From DATBDM01 sp036269915 (GTDB taxonomy: Bacteria > Actinomycetota > Thermoleophilia > Solirubrobacterales > Solirubrobacteraceae), in assembly GCA_036269915.1 (NCBI GenBank), contig DATBDM010000044.1, forward strand, positions 1-23,100: DNA of 23,100 nt. Reading direction: 5' to 3'. Position numbers and translations under genes: made by a program. Every line of letters starts with the position of its first letter. The first letter of the stretch is position 1. Below are positions 14,240-23,100 of this stretch, piece after piece. Under the pieces are notes generated by a model that did not search any database, was not told where the DNA came from, and saw only the letters and a list, made by a program, of their open reading frames with translations.

Positions 14240-15576
14240 GCGTGCTCGACCACCGCCCGCTCGGGCCCGCGGAGCTGCTCGTCCGCGGCGCTCACGTGCT
14301 CGATCCCCGCACCGGCATCGACGCTCCGCAGGACGTGCTGATCCGGGGCGGCGAGATCGCCGAGATCGGCGCCCCCGGCTCGCTGGAGGCGCCGGCCGGC
14401 GCCGAGGTGCTCGACGGGGCGGCCCGGCATCTGCTGCCCGGGTTCGTCGACCCGCATGTGCACCTGCGCACGCCGGGACAGGAGCACAAGGAGGACCTCG
14501 ACTCGGGCACGCGCGCGGCCGCGGCCGGCGGCTTCGTCGCCGTCGTCGCGATGCCGAACACCGACCCGACCGTCGACTCCGCGCCGGTGCTGCGCTCGCT
14601 GCGCGACGCCGCCCGCCGCGAGGCCCGCGTCCCCGTCGGCTTCATGGCGAGCGTCACCCGCGGCCTCGCGGGGGAGCAGCTCACCGAGATGCACGAGCTG
14701 CGCGCGTCCGGCGCGCTGGGCTTCACCGACGACGGCAAGCCCGTGCACCGGGCGGGGATCCTGCGCATGGCGCTGCAGTACCAGCGCCTCGCCGGCGGCG
14801 TGATCGCGCTGCACGAGGAGGATCCGACCCTGTCGGGCACGGGCGTCATGCACGAGGGCACCGTCTCCGCGCGGCTCGGGCTCACCGGCATCCCGTCGGT
14901 CTCGGAGTCGACCCTGATCGCGCGCGACGCCGCGCTCGCGCGCTACGAGGAGGGCCGGATCCACATCCAGCACCTGTCCGCCCGCGAGTCGGTCGAGGCG
15001 ATCGCCGAGGCCAAGGCGCGCGGGGTCAGAATCAGCTGCGAGGCCTCGCCGCACCACCTGACGATGACCGACGAGGCGCTGCTGGAGGCGCTCGACACGC
15101 GCCGCAAGATGAACCCGCCGCTGCGCGCCGAGGCCGACCGCCAGGCGCTGATCGCGGGACTGCGCGACGGCACGATCGACTGCATCGCGACCGACCACGC
15201 GCCGCATGCGCGCGAGGAGAAGGAGGTGCCGTTCGAGCAGGCGCCGATGGGCACCACCGGGCTCGAGACCGCCTTCGCGGCGGTCTACACCGACCTGGTG
15301 CTGCCGGGCGTCCTGCCGCTCGCGCTGGTGGTCGAGAAGCTCTCGGCCGGCGCTGCTCTGATGGGCCTGCCGACGCCTCGGATCGCCGTCGGCGAGCCCG
15401 CGAACGTCTGCCTCGTCGATCTCGACGCGGAGTGGGAGGTCGGCGAGCACGGCTACGAGTCGCGCTCGGAGAACTGCTGCTTCGCCGGTCGCCGGCTCCA
15501 GGGTCGCGTGCTCGCCACGCTCGCCGCCGGCGGCGTCGCCTACCGGGAGCGCTCCTTCGCACTTTCCGCAGCATGA
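14236..15576 (+). CDS. pyrC: dihydroorotase, class I
   Basis: A 446-residue amidohydrolase that cyclises carbamoyl aspartate to dihydroorotate. Metal motif DPHVHLRTPG at 72-81 (H74, H76) marks class I, and FTDDGKPV (163-170), QHLSARESV (245-253), SCEASPHHL (267-275) and IATDHAPH (317-324) carry the other ligands and the catalytic Asp320. A full set of metal residues means it should be active by itself and not an inactive partner of PyrB. ATG at 14236 overlaps the pyrB stop. A 55-base gap separates it from carA, the largest gap inside the operon, with no hairpin and no clear promoter in it. Confidence 0.97.
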   Translation: MSVLDHRPLGPAELLVRGAHVLDPRTGIDAPQDVLIRGGEIAEIGAPGSLEAPAGAEVLDGAARHLLPGFVDPHVHLRTPGQEHKEDLDSGTRAAAAGGFVAVVAMPNTDPTVDSAPVLRSLRDAARREARVPVGFMASVTRGLAGEQLTEMHELRASGALGFTDDGKPVHRAGILRMALQYQRLAGGVIALHEEDPTLSGTGVMHEGTVSARLGLTGIPSVSESTLIARDAALARYEEGRIHIQHLSARESVEAIAEAKARGVRISCEASPHHLTMTDEALLEALDTRRKMNPPLRAEADRQALIAGLRDGTIDCIATDHAPHAREEKEVPFEQAPMGTTGLETAFAAVYTDLVLPGVLPLALVVEKLSAGAALMGLPTPRIAVGEPANVCLVDLDAEWEVGEHGYESRSENCCFAGRRLQGRVLATLAAGGVAYRERSFALSAA

Positions 15577-15631
15577 TCGCGACTGGACGACATACACAGC
15601 GAAACGGCACTTGCACGCGGAGCGGTGCCGC

Positions 15632-16738
15632 GTGAGCGCCTACCTGCTCCTCGAGGACGGGACGCGGTTCGACGGCGAGGCCGTCGGGGCGGGCGGGCAC
15701 GTCTGCGGCGAGGTCGTCTTCACCACCGCCATGTCGGGCTACCAGGAGTCGATGACCGATCCGAGCTTCGCCCGCCAGCTGATCACGTTCACGCACGTGC
15801 ACGTGGGCAGCTACGGCGTCTCGGAGGCGGCGATGGAGTCCGACCGCATCCACGCCGCCGGAGCGATCATGCGCGAGGCGGTCAACACGACCGACGCGCC
15901 GAGCTCCGATCAGGGCTGGCTGGACTGGCTCGCCGCCAACGACGTCCCGGGGATCTCGGGCGTCGACACCCGCGCGCTCGTCCGCCACATCCGCGACGAG
16001 GGCTCGATGCGCGGCGGGATCTTCCCCGCGTCGATGCGGGAGGGTGAGGCGCGCGAGCGGATCGCCGCCGAGCCATCGATGGCCGGCCGCGACCTCGCCC
16101 GCGAGGTCACGATCGGGGAGCCGACGGTCTACGCCGGCTCCGGCGACGGCCCGACGATCATCGCGCTGGACACCGGCATCAAGCGCTCGATCATCCGCAA
16201 CTTCACCGACCGCGGCGCCACCCTCGAGCTCTACCCGTGCACGACGCCGGCCGAGGAGCTGCTGGCGCGCGACCCGCACGGCTACTTCCTCGTCCCGGGC
16301 CCCGGCGACCCCGCCGCGCTCGGCTACCTGGTCGACACGATCCGCACGCTCGTCGCGCGCAAGCCGGTGTTCGGCATCTGCCTCGGCCACCAGCTGCTCT
16401 CGCGCGCCGTGGGCCTGGAGACGTTCAAGCTGCGCTTCGGCCACCGCGGCGGCAACCACCCCGTCAAGGACCTGCGCGACGGCCGCATCGCGATCACCGC
16501 GCAGAACCACGGCTTCGCGGTCAAGGGCGAGCCCGGCCAGCGCCTGCAGTCAGACCTCGGGGAGGCCGAGCTGACCCACGTGAACCTCTACGACGGCACG
16601 ATCGAGGGCATCCGGCTGCTCGACGTCCCGGCGGGCTGCGTCCAGTACCACCCGGAGGCCGGGCCAGGCCCGCACGACTCGGTCGGGCTGTTCGACGACT
16701 TCATCGCCGAGATCGAGAAGGCCGGGGGGGTGGGCTGA
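15632..16738 (+). CDS. carA: carbamoyl-phosphate synthase small (glutaminase) subunit
   Basis: A 368-residue subunit that releases ammonia from glutamine and passes it to CarB. The N-terminal CarA domain begins SAYLLLEDGTRFDGEAVG. The C-terminal class I amidotransferase has the nucleophile Cys250 in FGICLGHQL and the His340/Glu342 pair in QYHPEAGPGPHDS. GTG at 15632 was chosen over an in-frame TTG at 15611 because it has GGAG nine bases upstream and gives the usual N-terminus. The 3' end passes through a run of seven G (16724-16730) just before the stop at 16736-16738, right where the carB start should be. Confidence 0.96.
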   Translation: MSAYLLLEDGTRFDGEAVGAGGHVCGEVVFTTAMSGYQESMTDPSFARQLITFTHVHVGSYGVSEAAMESDRIHAAGAIMREAVNTTDAPSSDQGWLDWLAANDVPGISGVDTRALVRHIRDEGSMRGGIFPASMREGEARERIAAEPSMAGRDLAREVTIGEPTVYAGSGDGPTIIALDTGIKRSIIRNFTDRGATLELYPCTTPAEELLARDPHGYFLVPGPGDPAALGYLVDTIRTLVARKPVFGICLGHQLLSRAVGLETFKLRFGHRGGNHPVKDLRDGRIAITAQNHGFAVKGEPGQRLQSDLGEAELTHVNLYDGTIEGIRLLDVPAGCVQYHPEAGPGPHDSVGLFDDFIAEIEKAGGVG

Positions 16739-16739
16739 C

Positions 16740-19852
<3,113 letters not shown>

Positions 19853-19856
<4 letters not shown>

Positions 19857-20647
19857 TCGCCGACCGCACGCTGGCCCCGCTCGGGCGCCGGCGGGCCGAC
19901 GTGGTCGCCGCCGAGCGCTTCGGCGCCTATGTGGTCGTCTCGGCCGCCGACCCGGACAGGCCGGCGCCCGATCCGGGCCAGTTCTACATGCTCGCCGCCG
20001 TCGAGCGGTGGGGCGGCGGCGACGACGAGCGCCCGTTCCTGCCGCGCGCCTTCTCGGTCATGCGCCGCCACGCCGACGGCAGGCTGGACTTCATGCTCGA
20101 GGCGGTCGGGCCGGGGACGGAGCGGCTCGCCGAGCTGGGGCCGGGCGACGGCCTGTGGCTGCTCGGCCCGCTCGGACGCGGCTTCGCGCCTCCCCGCGAC
20201 GGGCGCCGCCCGCTGCTCGTCGGCGGCGGCGTCGGCACGGCGCCGCTGGCGATCTGGAGCGACGCGCTGGAGGATCAACTGGTCCTGCTCGGCTTCCGCG
20301 ACGCCGAGCACGCCGCGGGCGCGGCGCTGATCGACGGCGCCCGGGTGGCGACCGATGACGGCTCGGTCGGGCATCAGGGGCTCGTCACGGACCTCCTGTC
20401 GGCCGAGCTCGGCCGCGACGCCCACGCCGAGGTCTACGCATGCGGGCCGCCGCCGATGCTCGAGGCGGTGCGAGCGCTGTGCGCGGAGGCGGGCGTGCCC
20501 GCGCAGCTCGCGCTCGAGTCGGGCATGGCCTGCGGCTACGGAGCCTGCTTCGGGTGCGTCGTGCCGACCAGGACCGGATACGTCCGGCTGTGCGTCGACG
20601 GCCCGGTGCTCGACGCGGCCGAGCTCGACGAGGTGACCCACCCGTGA
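19853..20647 (+). CDS. pyrK: dihydroorotate dehydrogenase electron transfer subunit
   Basis: A 264-residue ferredoxin-reductase-like subunit. RAFSV (65-69) is the FAD-contacting motif, LLVGGGVGTAPL (121-132) the NAD-binding strand and turn, and YACGPPPML (195-203) the family's NAD-side loop. Cysteines 227, 232, 235 and 247 in ESGMACGYGACFGC and YVRLC hold the 2Fe-2S cluster. It carries electrons from PyrD to NAD+, making the enzyme class 1B. The GTG at 19853 overlaps the carB stop, and its own stop overlaps the pyrD GTG, so all three are coupled. The position beside pyrD supports the pyrK call over other reductases of this fold. Confidence 0.95.
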
Positions 20648-21555
20648 GCGTCGAGTTCTGCGGCCTGGAGCTCGCCCACCCGATCGTCAACGCCTCGGGG
20701 ACCTTCGACGCGATCGCCGCGCGGCGCGCGTTCGGCGACGCGCTGCTCGAGCAGTTCCCGTTCTCGGCCTTCGTCTCCAAGACGGTCACGGTCGCGCCGC
20801 GCCAGGGCAACCCGCCGCCACGGCTGTGGGAGCTCGGCGCGGGGATGGTCAACTCGATCGGGCTGCCGAACAAGGGGCTCGAGGGCTACCTCGCGCACGA
20901 CCTGCCCGAGCTCGCCGCGCTGCCCGTGCCGCTGATCGTCAACATCATGGGCTTCACCAGCGAGGAGGTCGCGACGCTCGTCGAGGCCTTCGGCGCGCGC
21001 GAGGAGGTCGCGGCGCTCGAGCTCAACGTCTCGTGCCCGAACGTCAAGACCGGGATGCTGATGGGCGCCGACCCGGGCGAGGTCGCCGGCCTGCTCGACG
21101 CCGTCCGCCCGCACACGCACAAGCCGCTGATCGTGAAGCTGACGCCGAACTGCACCTCGCCGGGCGAGGTCGCCGCGGCCGCCGAGGCGCACGGCGCCGA
21201 CGCCGTGTCGCTGATCAACACGCTGCGCGGCGCCGTGGCGCATCCGCGCGATCCGACCCGCGCCTGGCTCGGCGGCGGCACCGGAGGGGTCTCCGGCCCG
21301 GCCGTGCGCGTGCTCGCGCTGGCCCTGCTGGGCGAGGTCGCGGCGCGGGTGTCGCTGCCGATCGTAGGGATGGGCGGGGTCTCGCGCGGGCCGCACGCGC
21401 GGGCGCTCCTCGACGCCGGCGCGACCCTCGTTGCGGTCGGCACCGAGTCGTTCCGCGACCCGCTCGCGGGAGCCCGCGTGGCGGCCGAGTTGGCGCCTGG
21501 GATTGCCATAGCAGAATTCGCGCCAAAGTGCCTGCAAACATCCCCATTACCGTAA
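20644..21555 (+). CDS. pyrD: dihydroorotate dehydrogenase, class 1B catalytic subunit
   Basis: A 303-residue FMN enzyme that oxidises dihydroorotate to orotate. FVSKTVTV (43-50), NSIGLPNKG (70-78) and ELNVSCPNVK (126-135) are FMN and substrate motifs. Cys131 in the last is the catalytic base expected of class 1 enzymes; class 2 has Ser. With PyrK it forms the NAD-linked class 1B complex, unlike the quinone-linked class 2 enzyme of mycobacteria. GTG at 20644 overlaps the pyrK stop (GTGA). The last 20 or so codons (from about 21495) are markedly richer in A and T than the rest (ATA, GAA, CCA, CAA, ACA, TTA), and the C-terminus KCLQTSPLP does not look like a conserved end. pyrF, often found next in related operons, is missing. 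Confidence 0.95.
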   Translation: MSVEFCGLELAHPIVNASGTFDAIAARRAFGDALLEQFPFSAFVSKTVTVAPRQGNPPPRLWELGAGMVNSIGLPNKGLEGYLAHDLPELAALPVPLIVNIMGFTSEEVATLVEAFGAREEVAALELNVSCPNVKTGMLMGADPGEVAGLLDAVRPHTHKPLIVKLTPNCTSPGEVAAAAEAHGADAVSLINTLRGAVAHPRDPTRAWLGGGTGGVSGPAVRVLALALLGEVAARVSLPIVGMGGVSRGPHARALLDAGATLVAVGTESFRDPLAGARVAAELAPGIAIAEFAPKCLQTSPLP

Positions 21556-21572
21556 ACTCGTCTCCATGCGGT

Positions 21573-21593
21573 TCGACCTCAACTTGAGGTCGA
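21573..21593. promoter_or_regulatory. 21-base perfect palindrome upstream of mihF
   Basis: GACCTCAACTTGAGGTC (21575-21591) extends by two further paired bases on each side to a perfect dyad of ten-base arms around one central C. It lies 18 bases after the pyrD stop and 22 bases before the TTGCCG -35 box of mihF. CCTCAA/TTGAGG half-sites recall those of MerR/SoxR-type operators, though with a shorter centre. In RNA it would make a nine-base stem with a three-base loop and no T-run, so it is a weak terminator candidate. An operator is my preferred reading. Confidence 0.5.
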
Positions 21594-21615
21594 GGCGAAT
21601 TCGTGCCCTTGGCCC

Positions 21616-21643
21616 TTGCCGGTCCGTGAAGGAGATGTAGACT
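21616..21643 (+). promoter_or_regulatory. mihF promoter, likely leaderless
   Basis: TTGCCG (21616-21621) and TAGACT (21638-21643) are separated by 16 bases, the best -35/-10 pair in the window. The start codon ATG at 21652 follows the -10 box by eight bases, so the transcript would begin at or within about two bases of the ATG. AAGGAG at 21629-21634 lies inside the spacer and so would not be in this transcript. Confidence 0.55.
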
Positions 21644-21651
21644 CGCCGCCC

Positions 21652-21996
21652 ATGCCGCCAGCGACCAAGACGCCCGCCAAGCCGATCGTGGCTGCCCCTG
21701 AACGCTCCCTGCAGCAGCGCATGGATGCGCTCCAGCGCGCGAACCAGATCCGCACGCGGCGCGCCCAGCTCAAGCGGGATCTGAAGTCCGGCCGGCGGAG
21801 CATCCACGACCTGCTGCTCGACCCGCCGGACTACGTCGAGACGGCCAAGGTCTTCGACATGCTGCTGGCGGTTCCCAAGTACGGCCGCGTGAAGGTCAAC
21901 AAGGTCCTCCAGCAGTGCCGCATCTCGCCGAGCAAGACCATCGGCGGCCTCTCGCAGCGCCAGCGCACCGAGCTCGTCTCGATGCTGCGCCGCTAG
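21652..21996 (+). CDS. mihF: integration host factor, actinobacterial type
   Basis: A 114-residue nucleoid protein of the mIHF family found in Actinobacteriota and unrelated in fold to proteobacterial IHF. A basic, flexible N-terminus (1-20) leads to a long helix (SLQQRMDALQRANQIRTRRAQLKRDL, 19-44). The helix-two-turn-helix DNA-binding part follows: FDMLLAVPKYGRVKVNKVLQQCRISPSKTIGGLSQRQRTELVSML (68-112). Relatives bind and bend DNA, affect supercoiling and are essential in mycobacteria. The frame is open a little upstream (TTG at 21616), but the ATG at 21652 fits both the family and the promoter. It stands before gmk and rpoZ, the order seen across the phylum, and is a strong marker for the taxonomic call. 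Confidence 0.96.
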   Translation: MPPATKTPAKPIVAAPERSLQQRMDALQRANQIRTRRAQLKRDLKSGRRSIHDLLLDPPDYVETAKVFDMLLAVPKYGRVKVNKVLQQCRISPSKTIGGLSQRQRTELVSMLRR

Positions 21997-22009
21997 CGCC
22001 CTGAGCGTC

Positions 22010-22570
22010 TTGGCGCGGGTCTTCGTCATCACCGGGCCCTCGGGCGTCGGCAAGGGCACGCTGATCCGCTCGCTGCTCGACCGCATCCCCGAGCTCGAGC
22101 TGTCGGTCTCGGCGACCACGCGGGAGCCGCGGCCGGGGGAGGAGGACGGGGTCGCCTACCACTTCCTCGACGACGCCGAGTTCGACCGGCGGGTGCTCGA
22201 GGGCGAGTTCGTCGAGCACGCCGGCTACTCCGGCCGTCGCTACGGCACGCTGCGCTCCGACCTCGAGCAGCGGCTCGAGCGCGGCGCGCCCGTCGTGCTG
22301 GAGATCGAGGTCCAGGGCGCGCGCCAGGTGCGCGAGACGATGCCCGACGCCGTGCGGATCTTCATCGCCCCGCCGTCGGAGGACGCGCTGCGCGCGCGGC
22401 TGATCGCCCGCGGGACCGACGATCCCGACCAGGTCCAGGCCCGGCTCGCCGCCGCCCGCGACGAGCTCGGCGCCCAGGGGGACTGGCCCCACGTGATCGT
22501 CAACGACCGGCTCGAGGACGCCGTCCCGGCGCTCGAGGAGCTCGTACGTGGCGAGCTCGAGCGCGGCTGA
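22010..22570 (+). CDS. gmk: guanylate kinase
   Basis: A 186-residue enzyme that converts GMP and ATP to GDP and ADP. The P-loop GPSGVGKGT at 9-17 is complete. SVSATTREPRPGEEDGVAYHF is the GMP-binding segment, followed by EFVEHAGYSGRRYGT and the VVLEIEVQGARQVR core. The start is a TTG at 22010, 13 bases after the mihF stop. No ATG or GTG is available before the P-loop, and no good ribosome binding site is seen, so translation may depend on ribosomes leaving mihF. rpoZ follows with its own -10-like box inside the spacer. Confidence 0.96.
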   Translation: MARVFVITGPSGVGKGTLIRSLLDRIPELELSVSATTREPRPGEEDGVAYHFLDDAEFDRRVLEGEFVEHAGYSGRRYGTLRSDLEQRLERGAPVVLEIEVQGARQVRETMPDAVRIFIAPPSEDALRARLIARGTDDPDQVQARLAAARDELGAQGDWPHVIVNDRLEDAVPALEELVRGELERG

Positions 22571-22573
22571 AGC

Positions 22574-22579
22574 TAGACT
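22574..22579 (+). promoter_or_regulatory. -10 box (TAGACT) directly before rpoZ
   Basis: TAGACT is identical to the mihF -10 and is followed by seven bases and the rpoZ ATG, again fitting a leaderless start. No -35 match is seen at 16-18 bases. AAGGGA directly before the ATG could also serve read-through transcripts from gmk. Confidence 0.35.
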
Positions 22580-22586
22580 GAAGGGA

Positions 22587-22814
22587 ATGATCTCCCCTCG
22601 CGTCGACCGCCTCCTTGAACACGTGGACTCGAACTACGCCAGCGTGATCGTGGCCGCTAAGCGCGCGCGGCAGATCAACTCGTACTACCACAACCTCGGC
22701 GAGGGAACGTTTGACGAGTTCCCGCCGCCGATGGTCGAGACACGCTCGAAGAACTACCTGACGATCGCGCTCGAAGAGGTCGCTCAGGGCAAGCTGAAGT
22801 ACCACTACCGGTAG
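22587..22814 (+). CDS. rpoZ: RNA polymerase omega subunit
   Basis: A 75-residue omega subunit that helps assemble RNA polymerase by holding the beta' C-terminus. ISPRVDRLLEHVDSNYASVIVAAKRARQINSYY (2-34) carries the conserved central helix with VIVAAKRARQIN, and KNYLTIALEEVAQGKLKY (54-71) is the C-terminal helix typical of actinobacterial omega. The frame is open back to a GTG at 22548 inside gmk, but the family N-terminus and the TAGACT box both point to the ATG at 22587. coaBC starts 10 bases after the stop. Confidence 0.96.
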   Translation: MISPRVDRLLEHVDSNYASVIVAAKRARQINSYYHNLGEGTFDEFPPPMVETRSKNYLTIALEEVAQGKLKYHYR

Positions 22815-22824
22815 GCCAAGCGAA

Positions 22825-23100
22825 GTGGCCCGGTTGCTCCTCGGAGTGAGCGGCGGGATCGCGGCTTACAAGGCGCTCGAGACCGCGCGGCTGGCAATCA
22901 AGGCCGGCCACGCAGTCCGGGTGATCCAGACGCCGGCCAGCGAGCAGTTCGTGGGCAAGACGTCGTTCGAGGCGATCACCGGTGTGCCGGTGCTGATCTC
23001 CGAATTCGAGCCCGACGCCGGGAGGGGGGCGTATCCCGGCGAGCCCGTTCCCGAACGGGCGCCGATCAGCCACCTGGGACTCGTCGAGCGGGCGCACGCG
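22825..23100 (+). CDS. coaBC: phosphopantothenoylcysteine decarboxylase / synthetase, N-terminal part
   Basis: The first 92 residues of the bifunctional coenzyme A enzyme; the rest lies beyond the right edge. ARLLLGVSGGIAAYKALETARL (2-23) is the FMN-binding start of the CoaC flavoprotein decarboxylase domain, and VRVIQTPASEQFVGKTSFEAITG (31-53) is the next conserved block. ISHLGLVERAHA at the edge matches the usual HI.L...AD region that precedes the active-site His segment. An insertion of charged and Pro residues between about 60 and 80 fits the longer actinobacterial forms. GTG at 22825 is the only start before the domain, and the ribosome binding site is weak. Full-length CoaBC would also join cysteine to phosphopantothenate, but that half is not visible here. 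Confidence 0.93.
   Translation, partial: MARLLLGVSGGIAAYKALETARLAIKAGHAVRVIQTPASEQFVGKTSFEAITGVPVLISEFEPDAGRGAYPGEPVPERAPISHLGLVERAHA

Noticed and set aside
15611..15631. TTG at 15611 as carA start
   Set aside because: It adds seven non-conserved residues; the GTG at 15632 has a better-placed GGAG and the usual N-terminus.
21616..21651. TTG at 21616 as mihF start
   Set aside because: This TTG is part of the predicted -35 box; the ATG at 21652 fits the family start.
22548..22586. GTG at 22548 as rpoZ start
   Set aside because: It lies inside gmk and adds 13 residues not found in omega subunits.

Overview
The window is very GC-rich, with tightly packed genes, many GTG starts and 1-4 base stop/start overlaps. 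It carries an actinobacterial integration host factor (mihF) followed by gmk, rpoZ and coaBC, a gene order seen across Actinobacteriota, and a PyrR-controlled pyrimidine operon. Together with the class 1B dihydroorotate dehydrogenase (pyrK-pyrD) this suggests a deep-branching actinobacterium, most likely of class Thermoleophilia (Solirubrobacterales-like). That placement is an inference from gene content and style, not from a marker-gene comparison.

Layout: (1) 1-2856, minus strand: a K+ transporter (kup) followed by an MFS exporter cut by the left edge. (2) 2952-3396, plus strand: a small two-helix membrane protein and a single S4 RNA-binding domain protein. (3) 3397-3666: an intergenic stretch with hairpins, an unlisted 35-codon cysteine-pair ORF and tRNA-Arg(CCG) on the minus strand. 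(4) 3682-5267, minus strand: a one-domain SIS protein and a maltokinase/glucosamine-kinase-like enzyme, translationally coupled. (5) 5301-9429, plus strand: a GT1 glycosyltransferase, a DAO-type FAD oxidoreductase and an YfcE-like phosphoesterase with overlapping ends, then RNase Z. (6) 9423-9546: a dense cluster of five GGGTCTGRCCC-type palindromic repeats between convergent genes. (7) 9560-12658, minus strand: a two-gene unit of a receiver/thioredoxin-reductase-like fusion and a membrane-anchored class III nucleotide cyclase. (8) 12659-21555, plus strand: the pyrimidine operon pyrR-pyrB-pyrC-carA-carB-pyrK-pyrD. (9) 21556-23100, plus strand: mihF, gmk, rpoZ and the start of coaBC.

The pyrimidine operon encodes the whole route from glutamine and bicarbonate to orotate (CarAB, PyrB, PyrC, PyrK-PyrD). 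pyrE and pyrF are absent from it. Its short leader holds a clear PyrR binding loop whose 3' side runs into the ribosome binding site, so control is probably by blocking translation. The most notable points are the carB N-terminus without a canonical start codon, the PyrR loop, the repeat cluster, the receiver/TrxR-like plus cyclase pair, a tiny Cys-pair peptide, and several TAGNNT -10 boxes placed so that transcripts would be leaderless. I found no mobile element, CRISPR array, phage gene or clearly new defence system.
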